Part shown: positions 1-8,786 of the stretch, in pieces
Layout: each line of letters starts with the position of its first letter
Numbering within the stretch: position 1 is the stretch's first letter
Assembly: GCF_017573505.1 (NCBI RefSeq)
Contig: NZ_JAGEOJ010000038.1
Span: 1 to 64,000, forward strand
Origin: Actinomadura barringtoniae
GTDB lineage: Bacteria > Actinomycetota > Actinomycetes > Streptosporangiales > Streptosporangiaceae
Direction: 5' to 3'
DNA: 64,000 nt
Made by a program: the position numbers and the translations under genes
The notes under the pieces: model-generated
Seen by the model: the letters and a program-made list of their open reading frames with translations, nothing else
Told to the model about the DNA's origin: nothing
Database searches by the model: none

Positions 1-17
1 CCAACTAGCGCGCTGGC

Positions 18-485
18 TCAGCCCTTGGGGGTGCGGGTGAGCGTGAGGACTCCTGACCCGCGCCAGGTGTCGGCCCATTCGCCGGACAGCTCAATGACGG
101 CCAGTGCGCAGGTCGGGAAGGCCTCCGGCGCTTCTCCCGTGAGGTCGTGCACCAGTTGGTGAACGGACGGGTTGTGCCCCACCAGGAGCAGCGTCCGAAC
201 GCCGTCCCCGGCCTCCCGGACGAGGGACAGCAGCGTGTCAGCGTCGTTGTCGTAGATGCTGGACTCGAAGCTCACCTCGGACTCCAGCGCGAGCCCCTCA
301 AGGGTCTCTCGTGTCCGTACCGCCGTGGAGCACAGCACCAGATCGGGCACCAGCCCGTTGTCCCGCAGCCAGTCGCCGGTGGCGGCGGCATCGCGGCGTC
401 CCCGGTCGTTCAGCGGCCGGTCGATGTCGGCGAGCCCGAGGCCCGCGACGGCCTTGGCATGGCGCAGCACGATGAGCGTCGGCAT
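18..485 (-). CDS. SixA-type histidine phosphatase family protein
   Basis: Small (155 aa) histidine phosphatase of the phosphoglycerate-mutase/SixA superfamily. The N-terminal LRHAKA motif gives the nucleophile His9 beside Arg8, and a downstream GHNP motif supplies the second active-site His. Length fits the single-domain SixA group, which removes phosphate from phosphohistidine or small phospho-substrates; the actual substrate cannot be read from sequence. It lies downstream of, and on the same strand as, the small membrane protein and hppA. Likely cytoplasmic, as no signal peptide is seen. The family call is firm; the role is inferred. Confidence 0.9.
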   Translation of the reverse strand: MPTLIVLRHAKAVAGLGLADIDRPLNDRGRRDAAATGDWLRDNGLVPDLVLCSTAVRTRETLEGLALESEVSFESSIYDNDADTLLSLVREAGDGVRTLLLVGHNPSVHQLVHDLTGEAPEAFPTCALAVIELSGEWADTWRGSGVLTLTRTPKG

Positions 486-510
486 GCAGCCACCCTAATC
501 CGCGGCCATG

Positions 511-624
511 TCAGGGAGCGACCAGCGCCGCCAAGATCCAGAGCACGAGCATGATTCCGAACATCCCGCAAAGGACGATGGCGAAACCCTTGGCTCCGGA
601 CACCGTGGACTTCTCGCCGCTCAC
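511..624 (-). CDS. small single-pass membrane protein
   Basis: A 37-aa protein starting at GTG 624, preceded by AGGAGG with 7 nt spacing. A further in-frame ATG at 645 would give 44 aa, but the ribosome site favours the GTG. After a short polar N-terminus (VSGEKSTVSGAKG) the rest is one hydrophobic helix (FAIVLCGMFGIMLVLWILAA) ending in VAP. It sits between hppA and the SixA-like gene on the same strand. I do not recognise a named family. Function unknown; possibly an accessory of the neighbouring membrane pyrophosphatase, which is only inference. Confidence 0.7.
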   Translation of the reverse strand: MSGEKSTVSGAKGFAIVLCGMFGIMLVLWILAALVAP

Positions 625-788
625 CGCCGCGCCTCCTGCTGTCATCACTCGATCACGTCCACGGCGCAGACGCCGGTGGACTCCCGTACAGCGTACGACC
701 GCCCCTCCGTGCTCCCGCCACCACCCACACCCAAGCGTGTCCCCCCGGCAGCACCCAGCCCCCCAGAAAGGCGCCCGTCGGGACGGCG

Positions 789-820
789 AAGGGGCCGGTG
801 GCTGGTGCCACCGGCCCCTT
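789..820 (-). terminator. hairpin terminator after hppA
   Basis: Perfect 14-bp inverted repeat (789-802 / 807-820) with a 4-nt loop, about 60 nt past the hppA stop. There is no clear U-tract, as is common in high-GC actinomycetes. Confidence 0.7.
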
Positions 821-877
821 CTGGGTCGTACGGTCCGGGCGTTCGCTCAGCGAGCGGCGGTCCGGGGAGCGGGGAGG

Positions 878-3466
878 TCAGGCCTTGTTGGCCGACTCCT
901 CGCGGTCGGAGTCGGGACGCGGCTTGGGCGGAACGTCGCCCGCCGTCTCCGCGGCTCCGTCGACCTCGGCCTCGGCGTCGACCTCGGCCTTCTCACCGGC
1001 GGCCTCGCTGCCGTTCTGACCGGCCTCGACCTCGGGCGCGGCCTCGACGGCCTCGGCCTCGGGGCCGGCCTCGGACTCGGCCTCGGACTCGGCGCCGGAG
1101 TCGGCCACCGCGCCGTCGGACGCGGGAGCGACGGCGGTCTCCGTGCCACCGGCCACCGCGGGCTGACCGGACGAGCCGATCGGGTCCGAGCGGCGCTTGG
1201 AGACCACGACGGCCGCGACCACGATGCCCACCGACACGACGGTGACGCCGACGCGCAGCGGGGTGTTGCCCGCGTACGTGACGACGGCGTCGGCGATCAG
1301 CAGCGCGACCAGGTTCATGACCTTGATCAGCGGGTTGATGGCCGGGCCCGCGGTGTCCTTGAACGGGTCACCGACCGTGTCGCCGATGATCGTGGCCTCG
1401 TGGGCGTCACTGCCCTTGCCGCCGAGCTTGCCCTCTTCGACGAGCTTCTTGGCGTTGTCCCAGGCACCGCCCGCGTTCGCCAGGAAGACCGCCATCAGCA
1501 CGCCGCACGCGATCGCGCCGGCCAGGAACGCGCCGAGCGGCGCGTACCCGAGGCCGAAGCCGACCGCGATCGGCGTCATGATGGCCAGCAGGCCGGGCGT
1601 GGCCAGCTCGCGCTGGGCGTCGGCCGTGCAGATGTCGACCACCCGGTCGTAGTCGGGGGTCTCGGTGTAGTCCATGATCCCGGGCTTGGTGCGGAACTGC
1701 TCGCGCACCTCGACCACGACCCGGCCGGCCGCGCGACCCACCGCCATGATCGCCAGACCGGAGAACATGAAGACCACCGCGGCGCCGATGATCAGGCCGA
1801 TGAGCACGTTCGGGCTGTCGATCCCCAGGTTGAACGTGGAGAACTGCGAGCCGAGCGCGTCCTTGGCGTCGTTGGACGCGTCGGCGAGCGCGCTGACCAC
1901 GGTCGTACGGAACGAGCCGAACAGCGCGGTCGCCGCCAGCACCGCCGTCGCGATCGCGATGCCCTTGGTGATCGCCTTGGTGGTGTTGCCGACCGCGTCC
2001 AGCCGCTCGAGCACGGCCGCGGCCTCGCCCTCGACGTCGCCGGACATCTCGGCGATGCCCTGGGCGTTGTCGGAGACCGGGCCGAAGGTGTCCATCGAGA
2101 CGATGACGCCGACGGTGGTGAGCAGGCCGGTGCCCGCCATCGCGACCGCGAACAGCGCGACGGTGGTGTTGCCGAAGCCGAGGAGGAACGCCCCGTACAC
2201 CGCGGCGCCGATCACCAGTGCCGTGTAGACCGCCGACTCCAGGCCGAGCGAGATGCCCGACAGGATCACCGTCGCGGGGCCGGTGCGGGCGCTGTCGGTG
2301 ACCTCCATGACCGGCTTGCGGTTGGTCTCGGTGAAGTAGCCGGTGAGCAGCTGGATGGTGCTGGCCAGCAGGATGCCGATCAGCACCGCGCCGAGGGCGA
2401 CGACCTGCGGGTTGGCGTCCAGGCCGAGGATCTTGGGGTCGGTGACGCCGTTCAGGTCCTTGAAGGACGAGGGCAGGTAGCTGAACGTCGCGATCGCCAC
2501 GAGGATCGCCGAGATGATCGCGGAGATGAAGAAGCCGCGGTTGATCGCCGACATCCCCGACCGGTCCTTGGCCCGGGGCGCCACCGCGAAGATGCCGATC
2601 ACGGCCGTGATCACACCGATCATCGGCACGATCAGCGGGAAGACCAGGCCCTGCGTACCGAACGCCGCCGTGCCCAGGATGAGCGCCGCGACCAGCATGA
2701 CCGCGTACGACTCGAAGAGGTCGGCCGCCATGCCGGCGCAGTCACCGACGTTGTCGCCCACGTTGTCGGCGATCGTCGCGGCGTTGCGGGGGTCGTCCTC
2801 GGGGATGCCCTGCTCGACCTTGCCGACCAGGTCCGCGCCGACGTCGGCGGCCTTGGTGAAGATGCCGCCGCCGACTCGCATGAACATCGCCAGCAGCGCG
2901 GCGCCGAAACCGAAGCCCTCCAGGACCTTCGGGGCGTCACCCTTGTAGGCGAGCACGACCACGGCGGCACCGAACAGGCCGAGGCCCACCGTGAACATTC
3001 CGGCGACGCCGCCGGTGCGGAACGCGATCCGCATCGCCTTGCGTTCGCCGCCCTCTTCACGAGCGGCCGCCGCGACGCGCACGTTGCCGCGCACCGCGAG
3101 CCACATTCCGGCGAACCCCGTGGTGGCGGAGAACAGCGCGCCGATGACGAAGAAGACCGAACGGCCGATCCGTTCACTTGCCGAATCGGCGGGGAGCAGA
3201 AGCAGCACGAGCGGGATCAGGACCACGAACACCGCGACCGTACGGAACTGGCGTTTCAGATAAGCACTGGCACCTTCTTGCACCGCTTTCGCGATGCTCT
3301 GCATCTTGTCCGTGCCTTGACCGGCGGCCAGTACTTCGCGTACCAGCCCTCCGGCTACGGCCAGTGCCAGCAGTGCGACCACTCCGACGACGACGACCAG
3401 GGTCAGGTCGCCGCCGCCGAGATCCACTTCTGAGCTGGCTGAGCTTGACAGGGAAAGCCCAGGCAT
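878..3466 (-). CDS. hppA: K+-independent membrane H+-translocating pyrophosphatase
   Basis: Integral membrane PPase (862 aa) that couples PPi hydrolysis to proton pumping. Start ATG 3466 follows a GAGGAGG ribosome site. The canonical substrate-binding block is present (DVGADLVGKVE, NVGDNVGDCAG), as are DTFGPVSDNAQG and GDTVGDPFKDTAGP. The subclass-defining position reads GNTTKA with Lys497; lysine here marks K+-independent enzymes, alanine marks K+-dependent ones. Roughly the last 110 residues, after the final membrane segment, form an Ala/Glu-rich acidic tail (repeated ESEAESEA-like blocks). This makes the protein longer than many bacterial homologues. It is the first gene of a minus-strand group with the small membrane protein and the SixA-like phosphatase. 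Confidence 0.97.
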   Translation of the reverse strand: MPGLSLSSSASSEVDLGGGDLTLVVVVGVVALLALAVAGGLVREVLAAGQGTDKMQSIAKAVQEGASAYLKRQFRTVAVFVVLIPLVLLLLPADSASERIGRSVFFVIGALFSATTGFAGMWLAVRGNVRVAAAAREEGGERKAMRIAFRTGGVAGMFTVGLGLFGAAVVVLAYKGDAPKVLEGFGFGAALLAMFMRVGGGIFTKAADVGADLVGKVEQGIPEDDPRNAATIADNVGDNVGDCAGMAADLFESYAVMLVAALILGTAAFGTQGLVFPLIVPMIGVITAVIGIFAVAPRAKDRSGMSAINRGFFISAIISAILVAIATFSYLPSSFKDLNGVTDPKILGLDANPQVVALGAVLIGILLASTIQLLTGYFTETNRKPVMEVTDSARTGPATVILSGISLGLESAVYTALVIGAAVYGAFLLGFGNTTVALFAVAMAGTGLLTTVGVIVSMDTFGPVSDNAQGIAEMSGDVEGEAAAVLERLDAVGNTTKAITKGIAIATAVLAATALFGSFRTTVVSALADASNDAKDALGSQFSTFNLGIDSPNVLIGLIIGAAVVFMFSGLAIMAVGRAAGRVVVEVREQFRTKPGIMDYTETPDYDRVVDICTADAQRELATPGLLAIMTPIAVGFGLGYAPLGAFLAGAIACGVLMAVFLANAGGAWDNAKKLVEEGKLGGKGSDAHEATIIGDTVGDPFKDTAGPAINPLIKVMNLVALLIADAVVTYAGNTPLRVGVTVVSVGIVVAAVVVSKRRSDPIGSSGQPAVAGGTETAVAPASDGAVADSGAESEAESEAGPEAEAVEAAPEVEAGQNGSEAAGEKAEVDAEAEVDGAAETAGDVPPKPRPDSDREESANKA

Positions 3467-4029
3467 CCGTCCTCCTCGACAGGGGCGTTGCGATCTTTGA
3501 TCGACCGAAAGACGATCTCTACCGCGTACCCCGCGGGGGGCGATTTAGACGCCTCGCACGGCAACGCGGGTGCCGGGAGTCTACGCAGGCCACGTCTGAA
3601 TTAGAAGCCTGTCGGTTCCTTAATGAGGCCGAAATGAAAAAGCAATCGACTTTACGCCGCGATTTGACCTGAAAGTGCCGAGAAGACGTATCGCCGCAGG
3701 TCAGAGAACCGCCACCGAACTGTGCCCCGATCGACCCCGACGAAACCCCCGGTTCGCTCCCCAAAACCTAGCGAAACCCCCACCCACATTCCAGCCCGAC
3801 ACAAACCACAAATACAGCCGGACCTAAATATTCTTCGAAGATCGACTCGCCTGAGATTCCCACACCGCCCTTTCCCCACCACCCCCCGACCCCCCACTTT
3901 TGGGCCGCCCCACCACCCACCCCAGCCCGTTCACCAAAGCCCCAACCTCCCCCCACCAAACGCCCCACCCCACGCACCCAGACACCCACCTCCACACCAC
4001 CCTGCGCGGGCCAGCACCCGCCGCACAGC
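3467..4029. other. intergenic, hppA upstream region
   Basis: No credible gene. The part next to hppA (about 3560-3700) is richer in A/T than its surroundings and probably carries the hppA promoter, though I cannot pick confident -35/-10 boxes. Around 3880-4010 it is C-rich low-complexity sequence. Confidence 0.5.
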
Positions 4030-4204
4030 CGATCCAGCCGATCGCGTCCATGCCGCTCAAACCGGCGGCGATGTCGGGCAGCGCGATCGTCAACACCGTC
4101 TGGTCCAGCACCGACAGCAGCACCCCGAGCAGCAGGCCCACCGTGGCCAGTGCCACGTTGCCTGCTCGTACGGGCGGCGCCGCCTTCGCAGTCTCCACCG
4201 ACAC
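4030..4204 (-). pseudogene. truncated N-terminus of DHA2-type MFS transporter
   Basis: A GTG start (4204) with an AAGGAG ribosome site opens a frame with the first helix of a drug:H+ antiporter: TVGLLLGVLLSVLDQTVLTI followed by ALPDIAAGLSGMDAIGWI. This is the typical EmrB/QacA motif around the first membrane segment. Similarity ends right after WIG, where the frame runs into C-rich low-complexity DNA and later stops. Only about 58 of an expected 450-500 residues remain, so this is a decayed gene. It follows the oxidoreductase remnant on the same strand, suggesting both came from one operon. Confidence 0.7.
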
Positions 4205-4206
4205 GG

Positions 4207-4700
4207 TCAGCTCCTTGCCCGGGCGAGCGGGTTCGGCAGGTCGAAGTCGGCGGACAGCAGGTCCTGGTCGATGACGGCGGCGGCGACCGTTCCACTGGCC
4301 GCAGCCGCGATGACGGCCGCCATCGGCACCGGAACGCTCGCCCCGCCGCGCCATGTCGCACGCCGCGTACACGCCGGGCACGCTGGCTGGTCGAACTCGT
4401 TCACCTCGACGCACCGTCGGCGAAGCTCGTACCGCCGAGCCGGTCGGCCAGGTCGGAGTGCTGGCGCGGCGCGTTGACGACGAACACCGCGTCCCTGTCC
4501 AGAGGCGGGCCGTCCTCGAACACGAACCGTTCCAGCTGCCCGCCGACACCCTCCAGGCAGTCGATCACCTCGTCGCGCACGCTGACGCCATGCGCCTCGA
4601 GTTCGTTCGTGCCACCGGATCGAGCGGCTGCCCGCCAGTGCACAGTGCGACGTCGGCAAAGCCCCTCAGCTGGAACGCGAGCCGTACCCGGGCCGCGTCC
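4207..4700 (-). pseudogene. frameshifted thioredoxin-reductase-like oxidoreductase remnant
   Basis: Pieces of the C-terminal half of an NAD(P)/FAD-dependent pyridine-nucleotide oxidoreductase appear in successive minus-strand frames. In order: LRGFADVALCTGG; ELEAHGVSVRDEVID with GGQLERFVFEDGPPLDRDAV; a frame shift; then GVYAACDMARR and PMAAVIAAAASGTVAAAVID followed by QDLLSADFDLP. The last pieces match the conserved tail of thioredoxin-reductase-like proteins (GVYAAGDMAR, AAAxGxxAAxxIDQDL). The N-terminal FAD-binding half is absent and at least two frameshifts are needed to join the pieces, so it is a pseudogene. Exact edges are approximate. Confidence 0.7.
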
Positions 4701-4743
4701 GCGCCCAGAGACGGGCGGCGGGCGGTGAGGGGCCGGGGGTATG

Positions 4744-4775
4744 AGTGAGGCCCCGCTGATGGGCGGGGCCTCACT
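4744..4775 (-). terminator. terminator of bldG/anti-sigma operon
   Basis: Perfect 13-bp inverted repeat (4744-4756 / 4763-4775), 6-nt loop, lying 17 nt past the stop codon of the anti-sigma gene on the minus strand. Confidence 0.8.
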
Positions 4776-4791
4776 TGTACGTCTGGTCGGG

Positions 4792-5232
4792 CTAGGCGGG
4801 CGCCGGGGTCTCGGCCGGCCAGCTCATGCGGATCTGGACACCCTTGGGGGTGGCCGCGATCTCCACGTCGTCGGCCAGGCCGGCGATGACGGCCAGTCCC
4901 AGCTCGGCCGCGCCTTCTCCCAGCACGAACTCCGGGTCGTCCGGCGCCGCGATCGGGGGAAGGCCGCCCGCGGCGTCGTCGCCTGGAACCGCGTCGTTCA
5001 CGATGACCTCGAACCGGCCGTTCGCGCTGGTCAGCTCCAGCCGCACCGGTTCGTCCGGACAGTGCCGGCGATGCGCCTCGACTGCGCGAGAGCAGGCCTC
5101 GCCGACTGCCAGCCGTACCTCGTCCAGGATCGGCTCGGCGACCCCGCTGCGGCGGGCCACAGCGGTGACGATCAGACGAGCCGTTCGGACGTGGACGGGC
5201 AGCGCGCTGAAAGAGAGCTCAACGGTCGCCAT
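4792..5232 (-). CDS. anti-sigma factor, HATPase (RsbW-like)
   Basis: A 146-aa GHKL-type ATP-binding protein of the RsbW/SpoIIAB anti-sigma kinase class. The N-box is clear (DEVRLAVGEACSRAV) and a G2-like EGAAELGLAVI lies near the C-terminus; the G1 region is degenerate. Kinases of this class bind a sigma factor and phosphorylate the partner STAS protein. It begins 9 bp after the bldG stop, so the two are surely co-transcribed, and it matches the anti-sigma gene beside bldG in Streptomyces. The target sigma factor is not encoded nearby. A strong hairpin closes the operon. Confidence 0.92.
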   Translation of the reverse strand: MATVELSFSALPVHVRTARLIVTAVARRSGVAEPILDEVRLAVGEACSRAVEAHRRHCPDEPVRLELTSANGRFEVIVNDAVPGDDAAGGLPPIAAPDDPEFVLGEGAAELGLAVIAGLADDVEIAATPKGVQIRMSWPAETPAPA

Positions 5233-5241
5233 CGCGGGCCG

Positions 5242-5595
5242 CTACTTGGCGCCCTTGCGCTTCTCCTGGGCCTCGGCGATCGAGTCGTGAATGCCGAAGA
5301 CCTTGGTCAGCCCGGTGATCCGGAAGATCTTGAGGATGCGCTCCTGGGTGCACACCAGCTCCAGGGAGCCGTCGTGCGCACGCACGCGCTTGAGCCCGCC
5401 GACCAGGACGCCCAGCCCGGTGGAGTCGAGGAACTCGACCTTCTCCATATCCACGAGGAGGTGGAACTTGCCCTTGTTGACCAGGTCGATGAGCTTCTCG
5501 CGAAGCTTCGGCGCCGTGTAGACGTCGATCTCGCCCTCCACACTGATGACGGTCAGGCCATCGTCGGTGGTGTAGTCGTTCACCTTCAGGTCCAC
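5242..5595 (-). CDS. bldG: BldG, STAS anti-anti-sigma factor
   Basis: STAS-domain anti-sigma-factor antagonist. I place the start at GTG 5595 (117 aa), which follows GGAGG and matches the length of known BldG; a longer frame from 5679 would add 28 unlike residues. EVEGEIDVYTAPKLRE-type N-terminus, then the phosphorylation loop FLDSTGLGVLVGGLKRV with Ser58 as the expected phospho-acceptor, then a highly conserved end ERILKIFRITGLTKVF. In Streptomyces BldG is needed for aerial hyphae and antibiotic production. The divergent helicase leaves 237 bp (5596-5832) upstream for its promoter. Confidence 0.95.
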   Translation of the reverse strand: MDLKVNDYTTDDGLTVISVEGEIDVYTAPKLREKLIDLVNKGKFHLLVDMEKVEFLDSTGLGVLVGGLKRVRAHDGSLELVCTQERILKIFRITGLTKVFGIHDSIAEAQEKRKGAK

Positions 5596-5832
5596 AGATC
5601 CTCCAGCGCCGTACAGCAAAACTCTCATCCCGTTCCCAAGGCCACCCGGGGTGACGGGACTCCGCCGTGATTCAACCACGCTCCGGCGTCGCGTTCACAC
5701 GAAATCGCCACTCGGGCGAAAGTTCACGCCATCCCGTCTGACCTGCTGATCTGGGTGTCGGGCAGGGGGCGACAGAGCTTCGGCGCCGGGGCGTTCCCGT
5801 AGTTCTGCCCCGGCTGGCACACTGAAAACCTG

Positions 5833-8622
5833 ATGGGACCTCAAAGATCTTCTGCCCCCCTGGAACGCCTCCTCGCCGACCCCACCAGGCGCGACCGCAT
5901 CACGCATATCGAGAGCGTTCCCGCACGTCAGGGCCGTCGCGCGGAGTGGCCGCAATGGTCGCCGCAGCTGCTGCTGGAGCGCCTTGAGGCGGCTGGGATC
6001 GAGGCGCCCTGGGAGCATCAGGCGGTCGCCGCCGAGCACGCCCATGCCGGTCGTTCTGTGATCATTGCCACAGGAACGGCGTCAGGAAAATCGCTGGCTT
6101 ACCTGCTGCCGGCGGTCGCAGCGATCTATGGGGATGAACGTCGCGCCGCGTCTGGCGAGCAAAGTTCAGCCAAGAGCGAAGCGCAATCGGCCGTCGGAGT
6201 CGTACGGCGCCCGGCACGAAAGCGGCGCGGTGCGATGCGCAAGGGGCCGTGGCAGGAGCTGACCGGCCCGTGGATCGCCGAACTCAAGCCCATCCTCGAC
6301 CGCCGCGTCCCGATGCCCCGCCAGAACGCCGAGGACGCCCGCCCGCACGGCGAGAACGCCCGCCCGCACAGCGAGAACGCTCCTGGGCCTGAGCCCGAGC
6401 AGGCTCAGACCCAAGCCCAGGCCCCAACAGCCCAAGCCCTGGCGCCCGCGACTGCCCGCCGAGCCACCGATAGAGGTAACGGAGGCACCGAATCCACGCC
6501 CAGCGGTACGCCATCTGAGCCGCCCGCCAGCCGAGTGGTCGGCATCCGGCCAACCAGCGCGATCAGCGCGGCCAGCGCGGCCAGCGCCAGGAGGATCGGG
6601 GCCAAGGCCAAAGACTCCCTAAGGCCCGACGGGACAATCCTCTACCTCTCGCCCACCAAAGCCCTCGCCGCAGACCAGTTGCGCGCGCTGCGGGACTTGC
6701 ACCTGACGCGCATGCGCGCCGCCACGTTCGACGGCGATACCCCGCGCGACGAACGCGACTGGGTGCGGCAGCACGCCAACTACGTACTGACCAACCCCGA
6801 CATGCTGCACCGGTCGATCCTGCCTTCCCACTCGCGCTGGGCTTCCTTCCTGCGCCGCCTGCGCTACGTCGTCGTAGACGAGGCGCACGGCTATCGCGGG
6901 GTTTTCGGCTCTCATGTGGCGCAGGTCCTGCGCCGCCTACGCCGCGTGTGCGCGAAGTACGGGGCGGAGCCCGTTTTCATCCTCGCCTCGGCCACCACGT
7001 CCGAGCCTGCTACCGCCGCCTCACGACTCACCGGCCTGGACGTGGTCGCGGTCAGCGACGACGCCTCGCCCCGGGGATCGGCCACGTTCGCCCTCTGGGA
7101 ACCGCCGCTCACCGACCTGCGCGGCGAACGCGGTGCTCCCATACGCCGTACCGCCACAGCAGAGACAGGCGACCTTCTCGCGGACCTTGTGGTCGAGGGC
7201 GTGCAAACCCTTGCCTTCGTACGATCCCGCCGCGGCGCGGAGTCGGTTGCCCTGGGCGCCAAGCGCGCGCTGGACGAGGTAGCACCACCCCTCGCCGAGC
7301 AGGTGGCCGCCTACCGCGCCGGTTACCTCCCTGAGGAACGACGCGCTCTCGAAGCCTCCCTACGTTCCCGCGAACTAGTAGGCCTGGCGACCACCAATGC
7401 CCTCGAGCTAGGCGTCGATGTCTCAGGCTTGGACGCGGTCGTCGTCTGTGGCTGGCCGGGAACTCGCGCCTCGCTCTGGCAGCAGGCCGGACGAGCAGGG
7501 CGCTCAGGCCAGGACGCCCTCGCCGTCCTCGTGGCACGTGACGACCCGCTCGACACCTTCCTGGTCCACCACCCCGAGGCGATCTTCGGAACGCCCGTCG
7601 AATCGACGGTGCTAGACCCCGACAATCCGTACGTCCTCGAGCCCCACCTCTGCGCCGCCGCGTCCGAACTCCCCCTCACCGACGCGGACCTGGCGCTCTT
7701 CGGCCCGACGACCGCAGACCTTCTTCCGGACCTCGTGCGCCGCGGGTTCCTCCGTCACCGGCCTTCCGGCTGGTACTGGACCCGCCGCGACAAGGCCGCC
7801 GACCTCGCCGACATCCGCGGAGCCGGAGGCGCGCCCATCCAGGTCGTCGAGGCCGCCACCGGACGTCTCCTCGGCACCGTCGACGAAGCCGCCTCGCACA
7901 CCACCGTCCACGAAGGCGCCGTCTACATCCACCAGGGCGAATCGTTCATCGTCCAGACGCTCGACCTGGACGACTCCGTTGCGCTCGTAGAGGCCGCCGA
8001 GCCCGACTACTCGACGACCGCGCGCGACGTGACCGACATCAGCATCGTGGAACGCCTCCGTTCCACCGCCTGGGGCGAGGCCACGCTCTGCTTCGGCACG
8101 GTCGAGGTGACCCGGCAGGTCGTCGCGTACCAGATGCGCCGCACGCAGACCGGCGAAATGCTCGGCGAGAAGCCCCTCGACCTCCCCGCCCGCACGCTCC
8201 GAACCCGCGCCGTCTGGTGGACCCTCTCCCCAGACCAGGTCGAAGCCTTCGGCGACATGGACCTCGCCGGCGCCGCCCACGCCGCCGAACACGCCTCCAT
8301 CGGCCTGCTCCCGCTCTTCGCAACATGCGACCGCTGGGACATCGGCGGCGTCTCCACCGCCGTCCATCCCGACACAGGCCTCCTGACCGTCTTCGTCTAC
8401 GACGGCCACGAGGGCGGTGCAGGCTTCGCCGAACGCGGCTACTCCGACGCCGCCGAATGGCTCCGCGCCACCCAGAACGCCATCAAGTCCTGCGAATGCG
8501 AGTCCGGCTGCCCGTCCTGCATCCAGTCCCCCAAGTGCGGCAACGGCAACGACCCTCTAGACAAGCAAGGCGCCCTAACCCTCCTAGCCGAACTCCTCCG
8601 CCACGCCCCACCCTCGTCCTAA
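5833..8622 (+). CDS. DEAH-box helicase, YprA/MrfA family with DUF1998 Cys cluster
   Basis: Large (929 aa) superfamily-2 helicase. Walker A GTASGKS is at 81-87, the DEAH box at 349-352 (VVVDEAHGYRG), motif III reads LASATTSEP, and motif VI lies in QQAGRAGRSGQ. The C-terminal Cys cluster (CECESGCPSC, then KCGNG, residues about 887-902) is typical of the MrfA/YprA type, implicated in DNA repair and probably metal-binding. Between Walker A and motif Ia (YLSPTKALAADQ) lies about 160 residues of low-complexity sequence (101-265) with repeats such as ENARPH and AQTQAQAP, much longer than I expect for the family. Transcribed divergently from bldG; the Streptomyces equivalent has the same position. 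Confidence 0.93.
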   Translation: MGPQRSSAPLERLLADPTRRDRITHIESVPARQGRRAEWPQWSPQLLLERLEAAGIEAPWEHQAVAAEHAHAGRSVIIATGTASGKSLAYLLPAVAAIYGDERRAASGEQSSAKSEAQSAVGVVRRPARKRRGAMRKGPWQELTGPWIAELKPILDRRVPMPRQNAEDARPHGENARPHSENAPGPEPEQAQTQAQAPTAQALAPATARRATDRGNGGTESTPSGTPSEPPASRVVGIRPTSAISAASAASARRIGAKAKDSLRPDGTILYLSPTKALAADQLRALRDLHLTRMRAATFDGDTPRDERDWVRQHANYVLTNPDMLHRSILPSHSRWASFLRRLRYVVVDEAHGYRGVFGSHVAQVLRRLRRVCAKYGAEPVFILASATTSEPATAASRLTGLDVVAVSDDASPRGSATFALWEPPLTDLRGERGAPIRRTATAETGDLLADLVVEGVQTLAFVRSRRGAESVALGAKRALDEVAPPLAEQVAAYRAGYLPEERRALEASLRSRELVGLATTNALELGVDVSGLDAVVVCGWPGTRASLWQQAGRAGRSGQDALAVLVARDDPLDTFLVHHPEAIFGTPVESTVLDPDNPYVLEPHLCAAASELPLTDADLALFGPTTADLLPDLVRRGFLRHRPSGWYWTRRDKAADLADIRGAGGAPIQVVEAATGRLLGTVDEAASHTTVHEGAVYIHQGESFIVQTLDLDDSVALVEAAEPDYSTTARDVTDISIVERLRSTAWGEATLCFGTVEVTRQVVAYQMRRTQTGEMLGEKPLDLPARTLRTRAVWWTLSPDQVEAFGDMDLAGAAHAAEHASIGLLPLFATCDRWDIGGVSTAVHPDTGLLTVFVYDGHEGGAGFAERGYSDAAEWLRATQNAIKSCECESGCPSCIQSPKCGNGNDPLDKQGALTLLAELLRHAPPSS

Positions 8623-8786
8623 GCCAGGGCTCAGTTTGCTCGGAACTTAGAGACGGGCCGAGCGCGTAAACGGGCTGGACGCGGGTGGTCGCAGCACCAC
8701 TGCATCCCACGTCGCCGCAGCCCGTGCGCTCTTAACGCCAGTGGCTACCCGTCCGCTAACGCGGCCACGGGCTGGCGTGCGCTGTG

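Noticed and set aside
551..3433. Very long plus-strand open frame across the hppA region
   Set aside because: It mirrors hppA on the other strand; the His/Asp/Arg-rich translation is typical of an antisense frame in GC-rich DNA.
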